Assembly: GCA_963920705.1 (NCBI GenBank)
Contig: OY987237.1
Location: 5,424,601-5,488,600, forward strand
DNA from: Odiellus spinosus
Taxonomy: Eukaryota > Arthropoda > Arachnida > Opiliones > Phalangiidae
Direction of reading: 5' to 3'
DNA: 64,000 nucleotides
The notes beneath the pieces are model-generated. The model made no database searches and was not told where the DNA came from. It saw nothing but the letters and a program-made list of their open reading frames with translations. Both the position numbers and the translations under genes were made by a program. Of this stretch, positions 23,733 through 32,965 are shown piece after piece (the stretch's first letter is position 1; every line of letters starts with the position of its first letter).

Positions 23733-25700
23733 AAATAATTCCGTGGCCACTATGTTTAATATTTATGACCCCCTGTAAAAACGACCGATCGATAAATACA
23801 CCCCCTGTAAAAACGACCGATCGATAAATACACCCCCTGAAAAAACGACCGATCGATAAATACACCCCCTGTAAAAACGACCGATCGATAAATACACCCC
23901 CTGTAAAAACGACCGATCGATAAATACTCCCCCTGTAAAAACGACCGATCGATAAATACTCCCCCTGTAAAAACGACCGATCGATAAATACACCCCTGTA
24001 AAAACGACCGATCGATAAATACACCCCCTGTAAAAACGACCGATCGATAAATACACCCCACTGTAAAAACGACCGATCGATAAATACACCTCCTGTAAAA
24101 ACGACCGATCGATAAATACACCCCCTGTAAAAACGACCGATCGATAAATACACCCCACTGTAAAAACGACCGATCGATAAATACACCCCCTGTAAAAACG
24201 ACCGATCGATAAATACACCCCCTGTAAAAACGACCAATCGATAAATACACCCCCTTTAAAAACGACCGATCGATAAATACACCCCCTTTAAAAACGACCG
24301 ATCGATAAATACACCCCCTTTAAAAACGACCGATCGATAAATACACCCCCTGTAAAAACTACCGATCGATAAATACACCCCCTGTAAAAACGACCGATCG
24401 ATAAATACACCCCCTGTAAAAACGACCGATCGATAAATACACCCCCTGTAAAAACGACCGATCGATAAATACACCCCCTGTAAAAACGACCGAACGATAA
24501 ATACACCCCCTGTAAAAACGACCGATCGATAAATACACCCCCTGTAAAAACGACCGATCGATAAATACACCCCCTGTAAAAACGACCGATCGATAAATAC
24601 ACCCCCTGTAAAAACGACCGATCGATAAATACACCCCCTGTAAAAACGACCGATCGATAAATACACCCCCTGTAAAAACGACCGATCGATAAATACACCC
24701 CCCTGTAAAAACGACCGATCGATAAATACACCCCCTGTAAAAACGAGCGAACGATAAATACACCCCCTGTAAAAACGACCGATCGATAAATACACCCCCT
24801 GTTAAAACGACCGATCGATAAATACATCCCCTGTAAAAACGACCGATCGATAAATACACCTTCTGTAAAAACGACCGATCGATAAATACACCCCCTGTAA
24901 AAACGACCGATCGATAAATACACCCCACTGTAAAAACGACCGATCGATAAATACACCCCCTGTAAAAACGACCGATCGATAAATACACCCCCTGTAAAAA
25001 CGACCAATCGATAAATACACCCCCTTTAAAAACGACCGATCGATAAATACACCCCCTTTAAAAACGACCGATCGATAAATACACCCCCTTTAAAAACGAC
25101 CGATCGATAAATACACCCCCTGTAAAAACTACCGATCGATAAATACACCCCCTGTAAAAACGACCGATCGATAAATACACCCCCTGTAAAAACGACCGAT
25201 CGATAAATACACCCCCTGTAAAAACGACCGATCGATAAATACACCCCCTGTAAAAACGACCGAACGATAAATACACCCCCTGTAAAAACGACCGATCGAT
25301 AAATACACCCTATGTAAAAACGACCGATCGATAAATACACCCCCTGTAAAAACGACCGATCGATAAATACACCCCCTGTAAAAACGACCGATCGATAAAT
25401 ACACCCCCTGTAAAAACGACCGATCGATAAATACACCCCCTGTAAAAACGACCGATCGATAAATACACCCCCTGTAAAAACGACCGATCGATAAATACAC
25501 CCCCTGTAAAAACGACCGAACGATAAATACACCCCCTGTAAAAACGACCGATCGATAAATACACCCCCTGTTAAAACGACCGATCGATAAATACATCCCC
25601 TGTAAAAACGACCGATCGATAAATACACCCCCTGTAAAAACGACCGATCGATAAATACACCCCCTGTAAAAACGACCGATCGATAAATACACCCCCTGTA

Positions 25701-25975
25701 AAAAAATGAATAATAAGTACACCCCCTGTAAAAAAAATAAATAATAAATACACCCCCTGTAAAAAAATAATAATAAATACACCCCCTGTAAAAAAAAAAT
25801 AATAAATACACCCCCTGTAAAAAAAAATAATAAATACACCCCCTGTAAAAAAAAAATAATAAATACACCCCCTGTAAAAAAAAAATAATAAATACACCCC
25901 CTGTAAAAAAAATAAATAATAAATACACCCCCTGTAAAAAAAAATAAATAATAAATACACCCCCTGTAAAAAAAT
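25701..25975 (-). repeat. About 30-bp satellite block, right arm
   Basis: Units of AATAAATACACCCCCTGTAA plus an A tract. They are the reverse complement of the ~30-bp blocks at 13757-14379 and 15351-15664, which makes them the mirror-image neighbour of the 32-bp array. Confidence 0.93.
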
Positions 25976-26028
25976 TGATGGAAAATTGAGATTGGGAAAA
26001 TTGAAATTGGAAAAATTGAGATTGGAAA
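25976..26028 (-). repeat. Short 15-bp block, right arm
   Basis: Three units of the type GAAAATTGAGATTGG. The reverse complement matches the CCCAATCTCAATTTT block at 13586-13756, so this is the mirror image of that block reduced to three units. Confidence 0.85.
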
Positions 26029-26512
26029 ATAAATAAAACACCCCTTGAAAATAAAAACACCCCTTGAAAATAAATAAAACACCCCTTGAAAATAAATAAA
26101 ACACCTATTGAAAATAAATAAAACACCCCTTGAAAATAAATAAAACACCCCTTGAAAGTAAATAAAACACCCCTAGAAAGTAAATAAAACACCCCTTGAA
26201 AGTAAATAAAACACCCCTTGAAAGTAAATAAAACACCCCTTGAAAATAAATAAAACACCCCTTGAAAAGTAATAAAACACCCCTTGAAAAGTAATAAAAC
26301 ACCCCTTGAAAAGTAATAAAACACCCCTTGAAAAGTAATAAAACACCCCTTGAAAAGTAATAAAACACCCCTTGAAAAGTAATAAAACACCCCTTGAAAA
26401 GTAATAAAACACCCCTTGAAAAGTAATAAAACACCCCTTGAAAATAAATAAAACACCCGTTGAAAATAAATAAAACAGCCCTTTAAAATAAGTAAAACAG
26501 CCATTGAAAGGG
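26029..26512 (-). repeat. 22-bp satellite block, right arm
   Basis: About 22 units of CACCCCTTGAAAATAAATAA plus AA, with a CCTTGAAAAGTAATAA variant amplified in the middle (26270-26440). It is related in reverse orientation to the GGGGTGTTTTATTTTC block of the left arm. Confidence 0.94.
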
Positions 26513-26580
26513 ATAATAATTGATTTTTTTTTTTACAAGGGGTACCCCTTGGAAAAAAAATTGAAATTTTTAAAAAATAA
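26513..26580. repeat. Junction segment with 16-bp palindrome
   Basis: T- and A-tracts surround the perfect palindrome CAAGGGGTACCCCTTG (26536-26551). A related GGTACCCCTTG lies in the junction at 13288-13300 on the left arm. Confidence 0.8.
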
Positions 26581-26821
26581 ATAATAAATACACCCCCTGA
26601 AAAAAAAATTAATACACCCCCTGAAAAAAAAAATTAATTAAACACCCCCTGTAAAAAAAAATAAATACACCCCCTGTAAAAAAAATAAATAATAAATACA
26701 CCCCCGTAAAAAAAATAATAATAAATACACCCCCGGTAAAAAATAAATAATAAATACACCCCCTGTAAAAAAAAAATTATAAATACACCCCCTGTAAAAA
26801 AATATTAATAAATTCACCCAC

Positions 26822-26867
<46 letters not shown>

Positions 26868-27066
26868 CCCCCTGTAAAAAAAATAATAAATACACCCCCT
26901 GTAAAAAAAATAATAAATACACCCCCTGTAAAAAAATACATAATAAATACACCCCTCTAAAAAAAATAATAAATACATCCCATGCAAAAACAATAATAAA
27001 TACACCCCATGCAAAAAAAAAAAAAAATAATAAATACACCCCCTATAAAAAACAAATAATAAATAC
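26581..27066 (-). repeat. Outer ~30-bp satellite block, right arm
   Basis: Irregular units of ATAAATACACCCCCTGTAAA with variable A tracts, including an A run of about 36 nt near 26827-26863. Units are more divergent (CATCCCATGC, CCCCCGGTA) than those of the inner block. This ends the composite satellite. Confidence 0.92.
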
Positions 27067-28661
27067 ACATTTAGGTCTAAATAAAAGAGTAATTGAATCG
27101 TAAAACTTACGTCACGCGCGCTTGGGCACTTTCCGTTTTTTTTTACAATTCTTGAAAAGAAAATCACGTGTTGACGCGAGACGAGACCCGAATTGAGATA
27201 AGTTGCATGTGTACTTTAAGCTTTGCACGAGCTTCAAATTTAGAGTGGATCAGTAAATATTTTACTACCGTACGAAGTAAAAACATATTTCGCCCATAAA
27301 TTTTTTTGGGACCTTTTTTGCTGTCGGCCTTCGGCAATCTAATTTGGCAAATAATGAATAACATTGAGTAGCCACGCAATAAGTGCAAGCATTATATTTT
27401 TACAGCGAATGAAATAGAGACTAGAAATTGATAAATCAATAAAGTTTTTTCACACGCTTAGTTTTTGAATAATTTATTGGGCGCTTCAGTAATTGTTTAC
27501 ATTTTTCAATCTGAATTTCATTATAAAAAAAGCTATCTATTTTTTCAAGATTTTCAAAATCTGAATCATTTCGGAAAATGTTTAGAGTAAATAATATAAC
27601 TAAAATATAAACCTCCCGTAAAATTACATTAATCCATGTAATGAACGTAACACGATCATAGCGAATAGAAACGGGAGTTCTACCTTAATTGTTTTTACAA
27701 GAAACGTAGCTATAATCCTATTAACAAACTGGATAATGTCGGGATAACCCAAGAGAGAACTAGACTTCTTCCCTCCCAATTAACAATGGACACTTATCTC
27801 AATTACAAACCATGCCGTTTATATAAGCTTCCTCTAGAGAGATCTAATAACGATGAGCTTATCGAGCTGTTTGCTTTGTCGAAAATTTAATACAGACATG
27901 TTGCGCCATCTCTGACACGGGGATAATGCTGGGGAAAAGTTTGGTTACGAGAAATAAGGCGGGGGCACGGATCTAATTAAATAGGAGGGGGTGGTCAAAT
28001 TTTGTAGCCTGTAGATCCGAGTTATTTATAAGCCAATTTACTAGTCTTGTTAAATTGTCAATGGTTATGGACCAGTTTATTTTTAATCCAGGCAAGCGGG
28101 GTCGCGGATCATAGGTCCACTTTAAACAAATTCTTATTTCTCATTCTGTTTTTAACCAGGGCTGGAAATAAGAATTTTATTCCATCACGGGAAACATATT
28201 CGCGTGTTTTTACGCTCGCGCTCGTGTCAAATTGTTATTCAAACTAAAATTTAGGCTTAGCCCAAATTTGGCCATTTCTTTAAATTTTCATCATTCGCCG
28301 TTTGGTTTACTAAATTAGCCGATTATAGTTTGTTAATTCACCTCCTCCTGCGACCCGTTAAGGTGAAACAGCGAGTTTTTGCTTCATCTCTAGCAAAATA
28401 ATAGGGAGATATATTTATATATTATATCTATTAAGATAAGTGGCCATTGTAAATAGTCCTAGCGTCTCCTTTTTTTTTCTATTCTCTATATGCATGGATT
28501 AATAAAAAAGATAGTGAGGGATAGAGTGGGAAAAGAACAACGTTATAGTGTTCATTTTCACACTTTCTCGCCAGATGGATTGAATGCTAATCTCTATTTT
28601 AAAGGCCGGTTGAATCAATCATTTAACCCATTTTATCGCCGATTACAAAAACACCCTAATA
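27067..28661. other. No recognisable gene
   Basis: Unique AT-rich sequence. Short open frames at 27164-27388 (-), 28047-28247 (+) and 28490-28696 (+) have no recognisable domain, and I see no RNA gene. Confidence 0.5.
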
Positions 28662-28810
28662 CCCTCTTCAGACGAGGCGTAATTAGCCGTGGTTAAATCA
28701 GATTTAACCGAAGTTTACATAGCCTTCTCAGTTCAATAAACCTCGTAAATTGTGATTAAACCACGGTTAAGTCTGAATAAACCGGCTAGTTACGCCTCGT
28801 CTGAAAAGGG
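28662..28810. mobile_element. 149-bp TA-flanked MITE
   Basis: The termini CCCTCTTCAGACGAGGCGTA and (from the other end) CCCTTTTCAGACGAGGCGTA continue to a 28-bp inverted repeat with two mismatches. Secondary inverted arms (GCCGTGGTTAAATC, and GATTAAACCACGG on the other side) lie just inside. TA is present on both sides (28660-28661 and 28811-28812). It is non-coding. Confidence 0.85.
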
Positions 28811-28812
28811 TA

Positions 28813-29720
28813 ACGAGTTTTGAGGTCACATTACTTACACCACCTTTTTTCACCACCCGGTCTAAATACTCTATATCCGCTCTGGATAGGGAGACAGGCA
28901 CATATAATAGGAGGACTCCAGAACCGTTCTTTGATTTGACGTCGTTTTTCGCGGTAGTTTCCAAGCGTCTTATGGTAAATCTTGAATTCTCTGGCAAGTT
29001 TCTATATACCACAAAGAATCCGATTATATACACTTTAAAATAATTTCCATTGACAATATAGGTATCATTTGTAGCGCCCACTCATATTATATGTTTTACC
29101 ACTAGATGGCAATTAAAACAGAAATACGTATATTGATTATAACGTTTACTACCCTATCTTTTAACTGGCTGATATTTCAACCTTATCGAAAAATTTAATT
29201 ATTACCGCGCAGTGCTCTTTTAATTAACGCATGCGTGAAAAATTGATATTGTATATAGGTAATTCCTAGGTAGTTAACTATAACGCGCTTTTCCTAATAA
29301 GCGTCCTGCTTTCATTTCTATGTTTTGTGAAAATTATAGCGTGTAATCTCGCTAATATATAACGACATTTTACGAGAAATGCGATGTATTATATAATAAT
29401 TATGAAAGTTATATTAAATTCCTATAGGAAAATTTCTTTAGTGGAATACGCTTCGCACTATACAACTGTTTGATGACACAAGGTTCCGTCAATCTTATAG
29501 TACTTTACACCGAATTCCGTTTTCTGTCAAAACGCGCCATATTTTGAGCTTCGTGTTAAGAGCGCGTGTTCTCTATTTTCTAAATGTTTTTGGTTTTTCA
29601 TCGTTTTATTTCGAAGCTGTATAATTATAGTAATTCGAGTAACTAGAAGCGAAGTAACTGTATATCACTTCCATAGTAATTTCTTTCCTTACACGAACGT
29701 AATCTAAGGGCAGATGGCGC
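28813..29720. other. Intergenic, with one weak exon candidate
   Basis: A minus-strand open stretch (about 29081 down to 28845) ends at a GGTG/GTAAGT-like donor near 28840 and has mixed, non-repetitive composition. I do not recognise its product and saw no matching upstream or downstream exon. The rest shows nothing. Confidence 0.35.
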
Positions 29721-30845
29721 TTAACCCGAAAGAGTAACTCCAGAACCATCACTGGAGCGGCCGAAAGATCGATAGAAGATGAGCACGGTTGCCGCAATGA
29801 CTAGCAAAAAAATTCGGTTCAGCCCTTGAATAGCGGACGCCGCGTCCGTGTTGCAAGCGTGTCCTTTACAGCATCCGATGCACAGAAACTCCTCTTTTCT
29901 TCGGTCGCAATTATCGTCAAGACCCAAACCAGACGATTGAACTTCGTCTCGCAGGTTGCAAGGACCCAAAGCGCACTTCTTGGAGATCGAATAGCCTTCA
30001 TTTTCTAAAAAAATAAATGAATTACACATCATCTCGCACATTAGTTTATTAAAAGCGTAAGACAGGATTGCAAACTCTTAACTGATCTTGAAATCAACGT
30101 TACAATCCTAAAATACAATATTAAATTACTTAAATAACTTGAATGGTACATCACACTGCGTTATCTTCCGTATAAATACATCTTTACCGGATAGTCCTAG
30201 GACTATAAACATTAATTGGGACCTATCTTCTTAATAGATAACTGGTGTTCATAGCAGCCTCTAACGGCAATCAGTGGCAATAGTAATAATTAAGAAAACC
30301 TCGAGCGCCGCTTTTTACCGTTAGCGGACGCTTATGAACAACAGGGTTTGTTATTTATCTTTATCAAGATTGTTGTCCATTGATAATAATCCTAGACAGC
30401 ACGATGATTGGTTGAGATAGTGTTAACTATCTTCAGGTGTTATTAAGAAGTGGCGCCAACTATCTTAACTTTTTAAGTGAAGTTTTTACAGGTTTAGTCG
30501 CTTGAGACTAACTAGCAACCAATAAATATTCAGCCTAAGATTGCTTAAATGTAAACCTCCATTACAGGGATAATGGATTATTGGGATATTGTCGTTGAAT
30601 CAAGATCAGACGTTTGCTATCTTGTCAGATCCGTTTAAGGGTATTTCCAATAAATAAATTGTATTTAACTTACTCGATCTTGAAATTCTGGTCATGCATC
30701 TGTCGTAAGCCTGATCGTCTGGACAAGGTCTGAGAAATTGTTCGTTGCAATCTTCATTTCGTTCCACGTCGCACTGATAACAAGTCATCTTATCAGCGGC
30801 CCTTGTAGCGCAAACTGCGAGAGAAATGATAATGATTAGTCCCAT
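29721..30845 (-). CDS. Ly6/uPAR-type three-finger protein, probably GPI-anchored
   Basis: Two exons (30845-30674 and 30004-29721) join in phase across a GTAAGT donor and a TTTTTTTAG acceptor to give 151 residues. Residues 1-16 form a short hydrophobic signal peptide ending ATRA. The cysteine-rich domain starts at CYQC (22-25) and ends with the family signature CCKGHACN (102-109), with 12 cysteines after the signal peptide (22, 25, 33, 41, 50, 68, 73, 90, 99, 102, 103, 108). A hydrophobic helix (about 122-135, IFLLVIAATVLIFY) near the C terminus fits a GPI-attachment signal or a membrane anchor, though its 16-residue polar tail is longer than usual. Insect members act at septate junctions or on ion channels; the role here is unknown. 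A CTATTCTTCAG acceptor-like motif directly precedes the ATG, so an additional 5' exon could extend the N terminus. The 669-bp intron holds a small MITE. Confidence 0.85.
30247..30339. mobile_element. 93-bp foldback element in the Ly6 intron
   Basis: The termini GTTCATAGCAGCCTCTAACGG and, read from the other end, GTTCATAAGCGTCCGCTAACGG form an inverted repeat with one indel. The TAACGG family also occurs at 4229, 38722 and 45673. No clear target duplication is seen. Confidence 0.7.
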
Positions 30846-31770
30846 CTGAAGAATAGATCCTAGGTGAGTAAGGTGACAAGTAGAATATGAACGTCAAGTT
30901 CTAGGGGCAAGAATATTTCCCATTAACTACGATATAACGTACATTATTCATCACTAGAGGCTTAAGAAATGGATCAATGTTATCTCTAAAAAAATCCATT
31001 CATCCTACTAATGGGAACTGACCACGAGGGTATTATTTTATTCGATATCGATTCCTACATTACTCATCAAAGTCGCGTTCTTACTACATGAAAAACTCAC
31101 TAATCGTCGTCATTCGCGCCACTCTTTTCGTTTCACTGTTCAGACACAATGCCGATGGCCGATAAAAGGCGCCAAAAATTCAATTTGACCATGACAGTAA
31201 GCCACCGCCATCTCGAATCTGCCCGACGAAACAGAAAAACAATTAAGAGATTTTGGGGCCGATTTTATGTCTCCGCTTTTGGGTCTGAACAGTATACGAC
31301 CGGAAACATTACGATAGAACCGACATAAACAAGCGAAAGTAAGTACCAGAAGGTTCGGGGATTTCTATCCGCGGGTCAAACTGGGTCCGTTTCACTTTGT
31401 GCCCTTTCTGAATGGCTGGATATCCTTAGGTCATATCAAACACGTGACGTTTCAAATGATGTCTTTGCATTTAAGGGTCAATAGTTACTTATGGGATACG
31501 GATCATACCTAGTTTTAGCAGCGACGAGCATTAACGCTCTTCAAAGCCTACCCCTTAATTCTAATCATGTATATAGTGTACACCTTCTAGTGCTTATGTG
31601 TTTGAGAATATTATATTTGACTATAATCTTAACGCGACTTAACATCACGTCCCTTTTCACGAGGTTAAATCGCATTTTCCCCTCAGTACACGATAAAATA
31701 AAAAATCGCCTACAATAATTAAACATATGTACGCCATAATGGTAATTGATAACATATAACATATTTCTTA
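30846..31770. other. 5' flank of the Ly6 gene
   Basis: Upstream region of the minus-strand Ly6 gene and probably the location of its promoter or first non-coding exon. I cannot assign a TATA box or initiator with any confidence. Confidence 0.4.
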
Positions 31771-31870
31771 GCATTGATGGGTCAGCGGCCAATGAGTAAA
31801 GGCCATCCGTTAGGGCGAGATCTCAATGAGATCTCCAATAACATTCAATAGGTCGCTGACCCATCCATGC
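31771..31870. mobile_element. 100-bp foldback element
   Basis: GCATTGATGGGTCAGCGGCC at the left and, read from the right end, GCATGGATGGGTCAGCGACC make a 20-bp inverted repeat with two mismatches. A GAGATCTCAATGAGATCTC palindrome lies in the middle. It is a non-coding MITE-like sequence without an obvious target duplication. Confidence 0.75.
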
Positions 31871-31924
31871 GAAGAAATTCAGCATCTCCACGAATACAAC
31901 TAATCTTATTTCCCGGGATTGTAT

Positions 31925-32042
31925 TTAAACTTATTTCTAGTTAAACATTTGTTTGTTAAATTTTTTACTGGTGGATTAAGCCTATTTAAACGATAAGGAA
32001 TCGATAAAAATCACTTGTTGTTAGGTTGCATTCTCCCTTTAT
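31925..32042 (+). repeat. Dispersed repeat ending GGTTGCATTCTCCCTTTA
   Basis: The right end reads CACTTGTTGTTAGGTTGCAT then TCTCCCTTTA. The same end, preceded by a GATAAGGAATCGATAAAAATC-like tract and a TTTACTGGT motif, recurs at 47690-47806, at 48470-48710 (and its duplicate), and in reverse at 45284-45400. The other terminus is not resolved, so the element class is unknown. Confidence 0.65.
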
Positions 32043-32799
32043 AACGTAATTTATTGATTAATTCTCTCATCACGAATAATTTTCATTCTTGGGTGACACT
32101 CGCGCACACTTATGGATTTTTTATGCCTTTTGGAGTTAATTTCGTACATAAAAAAGTAGAAAAACGATGGAAGCACGGGCGGAATGACCTCAACGCTTTA
32201 TCATCCCCAATAATTCCCGCGGGAATTCCTCATTCCTTTCCCTAACAGCCCGAAACAGGTTGAAATTGCATCGCGGACAAATCCAGGCTCTTTCTTATAA
32301 ATACTTTGGTTTCATAAGTGATAGAACGGATTCTAATTTTGTACAAACTGATATTTCAACGTTATTCAGACTTCAAGTCCACGACGGACTCAATAATCGA
32401 ATGATATACGAACTCGTCTTGCCTTTTTAACTTTGCCAGCGAGGCTGTTATGAGTCAAACTCTAAGACCTTCCGGAATATTCCAAAATAAGACGGTTTTA
32501 TTACTAAATATTTTATAAGAATATAAAAGTTCAAAACTATTTTTAAGTTCACCTGTTCCCTATAGAAAAAAAGACAATGTATTGTTTTCCTTATTGATTA
32601 CACTTTAGCACACGGCTTTTCGGTCGATAGTACATGATTTAGAAGCAACGCGAAATCTAGCGCCGACTAGGTAATTTCCATATAAAATAAACTAGTAGAT
32701 CTGCTGACACTATAGTTCTGGAAAGCTATACAGTTAAATTAAAATATTTTGCCAGTTTCGTTGTCATTGGCTCCTCCATATTACCCTCTTCGATTTGAA
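32043..32799. other. No recognisable gene
   Basis: AT-rich spacer. I see nothing assignable in it. Confidence 0.5.
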
Positions 32800-32965
32800 G
32801 TACAATGAGCAGGTAACTGACTTGGTAAGTCGCTGCTTAAACGGAAGGTTGTGGGTTCAAATCCCACACGTGACAACATCTTTCTCACATGTGGTGATAA
32901 TCGGTACTGATAGACTCTCCTGACTGATTTCTGATTTACTACTCATTTCTGGTACCAACCATATT
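32800..32965 (+). mobile_element. SINE-like element with tRNA-Lys-like head
   Basis: TAACTGACTTGGTAAGTCGC corresponds to a tRNA D arm (A box). GTGGGTTCAAATCCCAC (32847-32863) is a perfect T arm with a 5-bp stem and 7-base loop, carrying a B-box GGTTCAAATCC. The acceptor stem and anticodon arm do not pair properly, so it is not a functional tRNA. The following body (ACTCTCCTGACTGATTTCTG and on) is repeated at 10741-10807, as expected for a dispersed SINE body. Confidence 0.6.

Larger units (their letters stand above)
21910..25100 (-). repeat. About 1-kb higher-order repeats in the 32-bp array
   Basis: A run of three CCCTTTAAAAACG variant units begins at 21910, 23227, 24255 and 25025. The CTGAAAAAACG variant (22842, 23837), the CACCTCCTG variant and a hairpin insert (22682, 23678) recur with them. 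Spacing differs by whole 32-bp units (996 bp against 1028 bp), as unequal exchange in register would give. Confidence 0.85.
16633..25700 (-). repeat. 32-bp satellite, right arm, about 280 units
   Basis: These are the same 32-bp units as the left arm in reverse orientation (ATAAATACACCCCCTGTAAA plus AACGACCGATCG). The first 1.4 kb mixes CGACCGACCG and CGACCGATCG forms; from about 18050 the CGATCG form is almost uniform. Scattered one-base indels (CCCACTG, CCCCTG without one C, CCGACCG) and shared variants (CACCTCCTG, CTTTAAA, CTGAAAAAA) mark higher-order duplications. Continuous frames on the minus strand (up to 1750 codons) come from the stop-free unit; they lack any non-repeat start region or domain. 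Confidence 0.97.

Noticed and set aside
15665-25700. Possible CRISPR-like array
   Set aside because: The units are directly adjacent 32-bp repeats without unique spacers, and the sequence is from an intron-containing eukaryotic genome.
32819-32875. Functional tRNA gene
   Set aside because: The T arm is intact but the acceptor and anticodon stems do not pair, and the following sequence is repeated elsewhere like a SINE body.
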